Assembly (NCBI GenBank): GCA_005773145.1
Contig: SXHS01000059.1
Coordinates: forward strand, 1 to 5,552
From: Planctomycetaceae bacterium
GTDB lineage: Bacteria > Planctomycetota > Planctomycetia > Pirellulales > Pirellulaceae
Direction: 5' to 3'
DNA length: 5,552 nucleotides
Part shown: piece by piece, positions 1 to 5,552 of the stretch
Position numbering within the stretch: the stretch's first letter is position 1
Layout: every line of letters starts with the position of its first letter
Notes under the pieces: generated by a model
What the model saw: the letters and a program-made list of their open reading frames with translations, nothing else
Told to the model about the DNA's origin: nothing
Database searches by the model: none
Translations under genes and position numbers: made by a program

Positions 1-477
1 AGTGGCATGTTGGATTTCACCATGTATGGCCCGGGTTTTCAGGATTTTGTCATCGATAAGCCTGAACATTCGCCGCATTACGAATACGAACGACATGATC
101 CCGAGGATCGAGCGACTCACCGCCGAGCTGTTTATCGATTCATCGTACGATCGCAACAGCAGCCGTTTATGACCACGCTTGATTGTGCGGATCCGTCGAT
201 GCAGGTCGATAAGCGCAACGAAACGGTGACGGCCTTGCAGGCATTGGCCCTGTTGAATAACCGGTTCATGTTGTCGATGTCTCGGCATTTTGCTCAACGA
301 TTGGAACGGGAAACGGCCAATCCGGAGGATCAGGTGGTCCGCGCATTTCAATGGACCCTGGGGCGACGGCCCGATGATGAGGAACGGTCGATGTTGCAGG
401 GTTACCGGTCCGTTCACGGTTTACCGAACCTGTGCCGCTGGTTGCTCAATCTCAATGAATTCGTGTTTGTGGACTAG
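1..477 (+). CDS. PSD1/DUF1553 domain protein, C-terminal end (5' part outside window)
   Basis: This is the last 158 residues of a planctomycete cytochrome-type protein. The frame is open from base 1 and ends at TAG (475-477); the first ATG (7-9) is internal. The visible part is the C-terminal half of the PSD1 (DUF1553) domain. A YGPGFQDF segment near residues 9-16 leads into the family-typical RRAVYRFIVRS (about 41-51), followed by a DCADPS stretch and RNETVTALQALALLNN (about 72-87). The usual family form has TPLQALALLND; here the proline is replaced by alanine (TAL). Whole proteins of this type are typically several hundred to about a thousand residues, carry PSCyt1 (haem-binding CxxCH) and DUF1549 domains upstream, and are exported. 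None of that can be checked here. The DUF1501 gene 109 nt downstream is its usual partner. The biochemical role is not established. The family assignment is firm; the function is unknown. Confidence 0.93.
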   Translation, partial: SGMLDFTMYGPGFQDFVIDKPEHSPHYEYERHDPEDRATHRRAVYRFIVRSQQQPFMTTLDCADPSMQVDKRNETVTALQALALLNNRFMLSMSRHFAQRLERETANPEDQVVRAFQWTLGRRPDDEERSMLQGYRSVHGLPNLCRWLLNLNEFVFVD

Positions 478-488
478 GGACGTTTACC

Positions 489-545
489 AGTGGCACAGGC
501 TTCTAGCCTGTGGAATTATAGAGTGGCATAGGCTTCCAGCCTGTG
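489..545. repeat. Two tandem copies of a 24-nt palindromic intergenic repeat
   Basis: Copy 1 lies at 489-512 and copy 2 at 522-545, starting 33 nt apart and identical at 22 of 24 positions. Each begins AGTGGCA and contains an inverted repeat with a 3-nt loop. In copy 1 the arms CACAGGCT (494-501) and AGCCTGTG (505-512) pair perfectly over 8 bp. In copy 2 the arms CATAGGCT (527-534) and AGCCTGTG (538-545) pair with one G-T wobble. The substitution in the copy 2 arm therefore still permits pairing in RNA. From memory, repeats of this kind (spelling WHRLPACG or QAGSLCH when translated) are scattered through planctomycete genomes and are often mis-called as small proteins. I cannot verify copy number here. 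The role is unknown; an RNA hairpin, transcript-processing site or dispersed repeat element are all possible. Confidence 0.85.
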
Positions 546-548
546 ATA

Positions 549-563
549 GCAACCGATGGTTGC
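549..563 (+). repeat. Third short inverted repeat in the same gap
   Basis: The arms GCAACC (549-554) and GGTTGC (558-563) are perfect reverse complements around a GAT loop. The element starts 4 nt after the second palindromic repeat and ends 11 nt before the ribosome-binding site of the DUF1501 gene, so that site stays outside the stem. No T-run follows, so it does not look like an intrinsic terminator. A 6-bp palindrome can arise by chance; the interest lies in its position next to the other two. Confidence 0.5.
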
Positions 564-574
564 CGATGACTGTC

Positions 575-578
575 AGGA
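575..578 (+). promoter_or_regulatory. Ribosome-binding site of the DUF1501 gene
   Basis: AGGA stands 8 nt before the ATG at 587-589. It supports that start, which also places the Tat motif near the N-terminus as expected. Confidence 0.6.
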
Positions 579-586
579 CGTGAACG

Positions 587-2071
587 ATGAACTCAAAAAT
601 CGATGACCGAACGAGTTGGTCACGCCGCCAATGGCTGTGGCAGGCGGGGGGCGGATTGGGCGGCATCGCGCTCGCGTCACTCCTGCACCAAGACCCGGCG
701 GCGCAGGCTTCCGTCGACATGGCGTCCGTTGGCCACACCCATCACACACCGCGCATTCGGCGGGTCGTACAGCTGTTCATGGCCGGTGGCGCCAGCCACA
801 TGGATCTTTTCGATCACAAGCCCATGCTGGACAAGTACCACGGCCAACCGTCTGATTTTGGTGAGCCGGTTGAGGCCTTTCAGGATGGCTTGGGGCCGTG
901 GATGCGAAGTCCCTTCGCATTCACTCGGTATGGACAATGTGGCAAGTCGATCAGCGAGGTGGTGGCGCCGCTAGGCGACTGCGTGGATGACATCGCCTTC
1001 ATTCACAATATGGTGGGGAAGACGGGCGTTCATAGTTCTGCGACCATGATGCAGGCGACCGGGTTTGCTCTGCCTGGTTTCCCGGGTGCTGGCTGCTGGA
1101 TCAGCTATGCGCTAGGGAGTATGAACGACAATCTGCCGACTTTTGTTGTCCTGCCGGACCATCGGGGTTTTGCCTCAAATGGCGCGAAGAATTGGGACTC
1201 GGCCTTCCTCCCCGCGCTGCACCAAGGGACGATGATTTTTCCTGGACGCCCCAACCCGGTGGCGGATCTGTTTCCCGCCGAGGCGGGGTTTGCATCGCAA
1301 ACGAGCGAAAAGGCGGGGCATGAGCTGTTTCGGCTACTCAATCGCGAGCATGCCGAGGAGCGGAACGGCGATTCGCGGTTGGACGCGAGGATACGCAGTT
1401 ATGAACTTGCCGGTCGCATGCAATTGGCGGCCCCCGAAGCCTTGGATCTCACACAAGAACCGGCCCATGTCTTGAGAATGTACGGCCTGGATGCCACCCC
1501 AGCCCAACATCCCACGGAAATCAACCCGCTAGAAGAACGCGAATACTTCGCGAGGAAATGCTTGGTGGCCCGTCGCCTTTTGGAGCGTGGTGTCCGCTTT
1601 GTGCAAATCTGGTCCGGCAACGACAACGGTTTCCCGCGACGCAATTGGGATTCGCACGAGGACTTGAAGCGTGATCATGGGCCTTTGGCCTATGGCATGG
1701 CCGCCGGCACGGCCGCGCTCATCAAGGATCTTAAGCAACGGGGCCTGCTGGATGAGACCTTGATCATTTGGACCACGGAATTCGGACGTATGCCCTCCTC
1801 TCAGGGCGGTATCGGACGTGATCATAACCCCTACTGTTTTACGAATTGGCTCTGCGGCGGTGGCATCCGCGGTGGAACGTCATTTGGGCCGAGTGATGAG
1901 TGGGGATACAAGCCGTTGGACCGGCAGGCCGGCACCCAAGTCTACGACGTTCACGCCACCATGCTGCACCTGCTCGGCATCGAGCACACACGCTTGACTG
2001 TGCGGAACAACGGGATCGATCGGCGGTTGACCGACGTGCATGGGCGAGTGCTGCACGAGATTCTGAGCTAG
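587..2071 (+). CDS. DUF1501 protein, Tat-exported, alkaline-phosphatase/sulfatase-like fold
   Basis: A complete protein of 494 residues, within the usual DUF1501 length. The N-terminus has a twin-arginine signal: S12-R13-R14-Q15-W16-L17 followed by a glycine/alanine/leucine-rich hydrophobic stretch (about 20-33) and an AxA-like AQA site near 39-41. Export to the periplasm in folded form is therefore likely. The family landmarks appear in order: FMAGGASHMDLFD (64-76), with H71, D73 and D76 as candidate metal-site residues; HSSAT (149-153) and TG (158-159); WTTEFGR (395-401); GRDHNP (410-415); DEWGY (437-441); DVHATMLHLLG (454-464); and LTDVHG (481-486). DUF1501 proteins are related in fold to alkaline phosphatases and sulfatases, but their substrates are not established. 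The upstream neighbour is a DUF1553 protein, the standard planctomycete pairing, which suggests the two work together outside the cytoplasm. The start is supported by AGGA at 575-578. The stop lies in a CTAG shared with the convergent gene. Confidence 0.95.
   Translation: MNSKIDDRTSWSRRQWLWQAGGGLGGIALASLLHQDPAAQASVDMASVGHTHHTPRIRRVVQLFMAGGASHMDLFDHKPMLDKYHGQPSDFGEPVEAFQDGLGPWMRSPFAFTRYGQCGKSISEVVAPLGDCVDDIAFIHNMVGKTGVHSSATMMQATGFALPGFPGAGCWISYALGSMNDNLPTFVVLPDHRGFASNGAKNWDSAFLPALHQGTMIFPGRPNPVADLFPAEAGFASQTSEKAGHELFRLLNREHAEERNGDSRLDARIRSYELAGRMQLAAPEALDLTQEPAHVLRMYGLDATPAQHPTEINPLEEREYFARKCLVARRLLERGVRFVQIWSGNDNGFPRRNWDSHEDLKRDHGPLAYGMAAGTAALIKDLKQRGLLDETLIIWTTEFGRMPSSQGGIGRDHNPYCFTNWLCGGGIRGGTSFGPSDEWGYKPLDRQAGTQVYDVHATMLHLLGIEHTRLTVRNNGIDRRLTDVHGRVLHEILS
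2068..2071. other. Shared CTAG at the convergent gene ends
   Basis: The tetranucleotide CTAG holds both stop codons: TAG on the plus strand (2069-2071) for the DUF1501 gene and TAG on the minus strand (2070-2068) for the PLP-enzyme gene. There is no spacer between the genes, so any transcription terminator must lie inside the opposite coding region. Confidence 0.9.
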
Positions 2072-3171
2072 GTGCCGCTCCCCGCAACGAAATCCGGAAC
2101 TTCTGCGGCGGAGTTCAAGCATGGAAGGGGTCCATCTCCTAAGCGTTGCAGGGCCTTCTCATCCTTGAAGCCAGTACCGGTGATGAGACAGACCACGGTG
2201 GCATCTTCTGCAATTCGGCCTTCCCGCCATGCTTGAAGGGCACCGGCTACCGTGACCGCTGCCGCCGGTTCGCAAAAAATGCCATCCTCACGTGCCAGTC
2301 GTTGCTGGACTTCATACACGGTTTCGTCGGAGACCAGGTGTCCCGAGCCGCCGCTTGCTCGGCATGCGCTGATGGTTTGGTTTCCGTCTAGCACATTGGC
2401 GACTTGCAGGCCGCTGATCGAGGTCGTACAGGACACGCTCTGGGCGCGGTCTTGGCCTTGGGCGAGCGGCCCGGCGATCGTGTTGTTCCCTTGAGGCTGG
2501 ACGCACTCCACCGCTGGGCCTCGGGTCAGCTTGCCGCTTGTGCCCAGTTGCTCGAAGCCGCGTGCAATCGCCAAGGTCAATCCGCCGCCGCCGGCGGAGC
2601 AGAACACATGTTGAATGCCCTGGGGGCGTTGTGCTGCCAATTCGTATGCGATGGTCTGTACGCCGTGCATACCGATGGGCGAGTAGCAGAAGGCGCTAAT
2701 CTGCAGCGCCCCCCTCCCCTGCCGGACCAGTCCGGCCAGTCCCTCCATGACTTGTTGGTTGACGGTCGAGTTCGGTCCAAATTCCCGCACGGTATAGAGT
2801 TCAGCCCCATAGGCACGCATTTGGCGAACCTTGCCCTGGGGCGCATTTTCCACCACGGCGATCTTGCATTTCATGCTGGCTGCCGCACAATAGGCGGCCA
2901 GCGCTGCCCCCGTATTGCCGCTTGATGTCGCTAGACACAACGATTGTCCTCGTTGCCGCATATCCGCGACGGCCGCAGCCGCAAATCGATCCTTATAAGA
3001 TCCGGTTGGATTGGCGGATTCGAGTTTAAAAAACAATTGCCTCAGTCCCACGGAGGGGCCCAAGTTGGGCGACGGTACCAGTGGTGTATGGCCTTCCCCC
3101 AATGTCACAATGTTGTTCAACTCGACATGCTGCAATTGGGGCAGATCGTTGATGTAATCCCACATGGACAT
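2068..3171 (-). CDS. Threonine-synthase-like PLP-dependent enzyme (fold type II)
   Basis: A 367-residue PLP enzyme of the tryptophan-synthase-beta fold. The order of motifs is that of threonine synthase, which converts O-phosphohomoserine to threonine in the cytoplasm. TLGEGHTPLV (23-32) is the family entry motif. NPTGSYKDR (54-62) contains K60, the expected Schiff-base lysine. SSGNTG (83-88) is the substrate/cofactor loop. AGGGG (193-197) is the PLP-phosphate glycine loop. EPAAA (301-305) and TGTGFKD (331-337) close the domain. The N-terminus begins almost directly at the MWDYINDLP segment. The cysteine-containing region that precedes it in many threonine synthases of about 400 residues is absent. 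An alternative ATG at 3163-3165 would remove two residues; the first ATG has the better-placed AAGG. Related ammonia-lyases or other PLP enzymes share these motifs, so the exact reaction is not certain. The gene lies downstream of the oxidoreductase gene on the same strand, and its stop overlaps that of the convergent DUF1501 gene. Confidence 0.85.
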   Translation of the reverse strand: MSMWDYINDLPQLQHVELNNIVTLGEGHTPLVPSPNLGPSVGLRQLFFKLESANPTGSYKDRFAAAAVADMRQRGQSLCLATSSGNTGAALAAYCAAASMKCKIAVVENAPQGKVRQMRAYGAELYTVREFGPNSTVNQQVMEGLAGLVRQGRGALQISAFCYSPIGMHGVQTIAYELAAQRPQGIQHVFCSAGGGGLTLAIARGFEQLGTSGKLTRGPAVECVQPQGNNTIAGPLAQGQDRAQSVSCTTSISGLQVANVLDGNQTISACRASGGSGHLVSDETVYEVQQRLAREDGIFCEPAAAVTVAGALQAWREGRIAEDATVVCLITGTGFKDEKALQRLGDGPLPCLNSAAEVPDFVAGSGT

Positions 3172-3180
3172 TGAGTCGCG

Positions 3181-3187
3181 ACCTTTT
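3181..3187 (-). promoter_or_regulatory. Ribosome-binding site of the PLP-enzyme gene
   Basis: On the minus strand this reads AAAAGGT and ends 9 nt before the ATG at 3171. It favours that ATG over the one two codons later. It touches two abutting perfect palindromes, TTTTTAAAAA (3184-3193) and GTCGCGAC (3175-3182). Confidence 0.5.
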
Positions 3188-3246
3188 TAAAAACGTGCCA
3201 AATTTCGCGTCACCGACTTGAGAGCGTCGCCGTCGGATCGCCCGTG

Positions 3247-3276
3247 ATTAGAGCCCGTAAAATCAATAAGTTGCAA
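3247..3276 (-). promoter_or_regulatory. Weak sigma-70-like promoter candidate for the PLP-enzyme gene
   Basis: In the 111-nt gap between the oxidoreductase stop and the PLP-enzyme start, the minus strand shows TTGCAA (3276-3271) as a possible -35 box. It matches the TTGACA consensus at 4 of 6 positions. An 18-nt spacer follows, then TCTAAT (3252-3247) as a possible -10 box, matching TATAAT at 5 of 6. Transcription would start near 3240, giving a leader of about 70 nt. Planctomycete promoters are poorly defined and such matches arise by chance. I see no convincing terminator in this gap, so read-through from the upstream genes remains possible. Confidence 0.25.
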
Positions 3277-3282
3277 AATCGG

Positions 3283-4308
3283 TTAGGGGTCGGCGGCGGC
3301 CCTTAGCCGTTCCAGCCATCGTTGTACCTGGAGCGCATCCTGATACGTAGCCCCCATGGGAACGGCCTCGGTGCCACGAACGACGCGGCAAAAGCAGCGC
3401 AGTTCCTCGGCCATCATACCCGTAGGAGAGACAGGGTCGGCATCGATCTCTAAGGCCATCGGCCAGCGAGCCTTTTGGTCGTACAATTCCAGTGGCCGGG
3501 GGTTGGATTTCACACATGCGGCCCAACCATCCCCAAAAATCTCGCAGCGATCGAAGCCGTCGCTGGCCATGCCCTCGGGAGTCAAGAACGAAGCTGTAAA
3601 ACTCCCGACGATGCCGCTGGGCCAAATCAGCTGGCCCAGCGCGAGTTCAATGCCGTCGTTATGCCCACCCGCACGACGACCCATCTGTGCGGATATCGAC
3701 TCGGGTTCCTCCCGATTCACCAGGACCTGTGCACAATACAGATCGTGCACCATGGTCAGATGAAAAGGATCCTCGCCCGGATACAGATCCAAGGTGCCCA
3801 TGGGGCGATGGCGTACTGCGGCGATGTGGCGAATGGCACCCCGCTGCCGGGCCTGTCGCACCAATTCGCGGAACTCGCTATTGAACAGGAGAATGTGCCC
3901 CATCATCAGATTGGACGAATCGGGGCGAACGAGGGGTAACAGCGATTCTGCTGAAGCCAGATCCTCGCTGATCGGTTTCTCCAACAAAACAGGTTTGCCA
4001 GCTTCCAATAGACAACGCGTGATCGATACATGGGTTGCCGTGGAGCTGGCTACCACCCAGGCCTCCGCGTCGGATTCTTTTAGTGCTTGCGCTAGGTCCA
4101 GCCAACCGGGAACGTTGGGAAATTCGCCACGGAGTGCTGTGAGGCTCTCTTTTCGGCGTCCCACGACAGCCACCAATTCGGCATCCGCTAGGCCGGCGAT
4201 GGTCAAGGCATGCAACCGACCGAACGCACCCAACCCGATCACCCCGATACGGACGGGGGCCTGGACTTGCTTGCCTACGCGCAGGGCCCGTGGATCGTTG
4301 GCGTTCAT
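3283..4308 (-). CDS. Gfo/Idh/MocA family NAD(P)-dependent oxidoreductase
   Basis: A protein of 341 residues, normal for the family, ending in TAA (3285-3283). The N-terminal Rossmann domain starts with RIGVIGLGAFG (20-30), where G25, G27 and G30 form the nucleotide-binding glycine pattern. EKP (110-112) is the family signature contributing the lysine at the active site. GHILLFNSEF (137-146) begins the C-terminal dimerisation and substrate domain, and HLTMVHDLY (183-191) holds the histidine and aspartate of the usual HD motif. Such enzymes oxidise or reduce hydroxyl/keto groups, usually on sugars, inositols or amino sugars; the substrate cannot be read from the sequence. The frame stays open upstream to an ATG at 4476, which would add 56 residues with no family similarity inside the peptidase gene. 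The ATG at 4308-4306 is preferred because it has AGGG (4317-4314) 5 nt upstream and forms an ATGA overlap with the peptidase stop. Confidence 0.93.
   Translation of the reverse strand: MNANDPRALRVGKQVQAPVRIGVIGLGAFGRLHALTIAGLADAELVAVVGRRKESLTALRGEFPNVPGWLDLAQALKESDAEAWVVASSTATHVSITRCLLEAGKPVLLEKPISEDLASAESLLPLVRPDSSNLMMGHILLFNSEFRELVRQARQRGAIRHIAAVRHRPMGTLDLYPGEDPFHLTMVHDLYCAQVLVNREEPESISAQMGRRAGGHNDGIELALGQLIWPSGIVGSFTASFLTPEGMASDGFDRCEIFGDGWAACVKSNPRPLELYDQKARWPMALEIDADPVSPTGMMAEELRCFCRVVRGTEAVPMGATYQDALQVQRWLERLRAAADP
4305..4308 (-). promoter_or_regulatory. ATGA start/stop overlap (translational coupling)
   Basis: On the minus strand ATGA contains the ATG of the oxidoreductase gene (4308-4306) and the TGA of the peptidase gene (4307-4305). 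Such 4-nt overlaps normally mean cotranscription and coupled translation, and AGGG at 4317-4314 could serve re-initiation. Confidence 0.8.
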
Positions 4309-5552
4309 GATAGCCCTGCATCTGTTGGTGGGTGTGGAGTTGCATGCGGTGTGGCAGGAATCCATTCGGTATCCGGCTCGAAGGGGAACATCGGATGGCG
4401 GCGGTATTCGTAATGCAGCGACAGCATGTCGGCCGTGGTAACGCCGGGCGTGTTGACGTGTACCAAATGCTGGCACACGGCGCGGTAGGCGGCGACGGGG
4501 GCATGCACCCCTTTCGCCACCAATAAATGAAATGCAGCAGGATCGAGTTGGCAGCAGGTGAGCTGGCCGAGACTCACCGGGAAACTGCGGCGCGAGGTCA
4601 CCATCACAGTCAGGTCGTAATCCGTGCGCAACACGGCCGTTCGCCCTTGGTCCATCACGCGGAAACCTCCATGCCGCGGCTGAGGCTCCTCATACCGGCC
4701 GTCATAAATTCCCACGACGGTGAAGTTATCTTCTAGTGGCGGCCCGTGTCGACCATCGGTTTTGCCACCGACGGACAGCGTCTGTCGGGCGCCGACCCCC
4801 GCAGCTTCTGCTTGTTGCACGACCTGTGGGTCGTACAGGCATACATACGCACGCGGCAGGCGGCGCTGTTGGATGGCATGGGCCAGCAGCGTGCCGTCGC
4901 CCGGTGACCCGCCGCCGACGTTGTCTCCCATGTCCAACAAACAGACCGAACCTTTGAGAGTCGCAGCGTGCTCCACCGCCGTGTCGATATCCATCAACTC
5001 GCCCCGGAACGATTCACGTCGACTCCACATCTCCTGACCAAGGCGGTAGGCCATGTCTCGAGCCAGCGCGGGATCTCCGTCCGCTACTGCCAGCACGGCG
5101 GAACCCACTTCTTCGACATCCGCATAGGGAAAACCGAGCAGAATACTGGTGCTTAACGCGCCGGATTCCTCACGCATCTTCGCTGCCAATTGATACAACG
5201 GCAAGCAAGGCGCCGCCTCGGTGTATTGGGCTTGAATGTTGATGGCCAATGGTGCGAACGCCGCGGCTTGCACGGGACGAATTTCACCACGCAAGGTCCG
5301 CACCATGAGCTGCGCGGCTTCCGCACCCCGTTGACGTTGGTCCAGGTGTGGATTGGTGCGATAGGCGGTCAGTGCGTCGGTCGCCGACACCATATCGGGC
5401 GACAAATTGGCGTGTGGATCCAGCGTGCCGATTATCGGAATTTCACTCCCGGCCCAACGCCGGAGCTGCTGTAGCCAATAGCCATCCACATCGCGCACGG
5501 TCTGGCTGACCGTCGCCCCATGTGGCGCGACCAGGACGCCGTCCAGACGGCC
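4305..5552 (-). CDS. M81 family metallopeptidase, MlrC-like, N-terminus outside window
   Basis: The visible 415 residues cover all but roughly the first 80 of a protein related to microcystinase C (MlrC; DUF1485 plus MlrC C-terminal domain). The frame is open to the window edge, and the GTG at 5498 is internal because the family motif APHGA lies upstream of it. In visible numbering, H11 of APHG, D45 and H47 of TLDPHAN, and H69 of TNPHLD sit at the spacings of the metal-site residues described for MlrC (34 residues from first His to Asp, 24 from Asp to last His). Further landmarks are GFPYADV (about 140-146), GDNVGGGSPGDGT (209-221) and GGKTDG (262-267). The C-terminal domain runs through VNTPGVT to a proline/histidine-rich tail. 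MlrC hydrolyses linearised microcystin fragments, but most M81 proteins occur in organisms not known for this, and their substrates are unknown. No signal peptide can be assessed. The gene is coupled to the oxidoreductase gene by ATGA. Confidence 0.93.
   Translation of the reverse strand, partial: GRLDGVLVAPHGATVSQTVRDVDGYWLQQLRRWAGSEIPIIGTLDPHANLSPDMVSATDALTAYRTNPHLDQRQRGAEAAQLMVRTLRGEIRPVQAAAFAPLAINIQAQYTEAAPCLPLYQLAAKMREESGALSTSILLGFPYADVEEVGSAVLAVADGDPALARDMAYRLGQEMWSRRESFRGELMDIDTAVEHAATLKGSVCLLDMGDNVGGGSPGDGTLLAHAIQQRRLPRAYVCLYDPQVVQQAEAAGVGARQTLSVGGKTDGRHGPPLEDNFTVVGIYDGRYEEPQPRHGGFRVMDQGRTAVLRTDYDLTVMVTSRRSFPVSLGQLTCCQLDPAAFHLLVAKGVHAPVAAYRAVCQHLVHVNTPGVTTADMLSLHYEYRRHPMFPFEPDTEWIPATPHATPHPPTDAGLS

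Noticed and set aside
489..545. Tandem palindromes as a CRISPR array
   Set aside because: There are only two copies, separated by 9 nt rather than a spacer of 25-45 nt, and no cas gene is present.
489..563. Intrinsic terminator between the DUF1553 and DUF1501 genes
   Set aside because: None of the three stems is followed by a run of T, and the downstream gene is the expected cotranscribed partner.
290..583. A 97-codon plus-strand frame across the end of the DUF1553 gene and the repeats
   Set aside because: It overlaps the well-supported DUF1553 frame, and its tail only spells the palindromic repeat (WHRL.ACG-like units). It shows no domain of its own.
484..738. An 84-codon minus-strand frame reading through the repeats
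   Set aside because: It is antisense to the DUF1501 start and encodes the repeat in reverse (QAGSLCH-like). This is a known style of spurious call, with no independent support.
2404..2925. A 173-codon plus-strand frame inside the PLP-enzyme gene
   Set aside because: It is fully antisense to a gene with clear PLP motifs. It has no recognisable domain and is explained by the GC-rich codons of the real gene.
3794..4441. A 215-codon plus-strand frame opposite the oxidoreductase and peptidase genes
   Set aside because: It spans two confidently assigned opposite-strand genes and shows low-complexity, arginine-rich composition without a family motif.
4309..4476. A 56-residue N-terminal extension of the oxidoreductase
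   Set aside because: It would lie inside the peptidase coding region, resembles no Gfo/Idh sequence, and is unnecessary because the ATG at 4308 has a binding site and an ATGA overlap.
5496..5498. GTG as the start of the peptidase
   Set aside because: The frame continues to the window edge and encodes the conserved APHGA motif upstream of this codon, so the true start lies outside the window.

Overview
The window looks like chromosomal DNA from a planctomycete, probably of the Pirellulaceae type. The evidence is the pair at the left end: the C-terminus of a PSD1/DUF1553 planctomycete cytochrome-type protein followed by a Tat-exported DUF1501 protein. This pairing is highly characteristic of Planctomycetota and is present there in many paralogous copies. 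Moderately high GC and long intact reading frames fit this. Genus and species cannot be fixed from the sequence alone.

Layout: five genes lie in two convergent blocks. The plus-strand block (1-2071) holds the 3' end of the DUF1553 gene (to 477), a 109-nt gap with three small hairpins, and the complete DUF1501 gene (587-2071). Two of the hairpins are near-identical copies of a 24-nt palindromic repeat. The minus-strand block runs right to left: the 3' part of an M81/MlrC-type metallopeptidase gene that enters from beyond the window (5552-4305), a Gfo/Idh/MocA oxidoreductase gene (4308-3283) and a threonine-synthase-like PLP enzyme gene (3171-2068). The peptidase and oxidoreductase genes overlap by ATGA, so they are almost certainly cotranscribed and translationally coupled. 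A 111-nt gap separates the PLP-enzyme gene and contains a weak candidate promoter and a ribosome-binding site. The two blocks meet tail to tail on a shared CTAG, where both stop codons lie, so there is no room for an intergenic terminator.

How the genes may work together: the DUF1553 and DUF1501 products are expected to act outside the cytoplasm as a pair of unknown substrate, often guessed to be polysaccharide- or sulfate-ester-related. The peptidase and oxidoreductase are probably cytoplasmic partners in processing a small amide- or sugar-containing compound. The PLP enzyme may belong to the same pathway or be an independent amino-acid gene.

I see no RNA gene, CRISPR array, insertion sequence, phage gene or defence module. 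I do not think the window contains a demonstrably new system. The most distinctive items are the paired palindromic repeats, the coupled M81-oxidoreductase pair and the shared-stop convergence.
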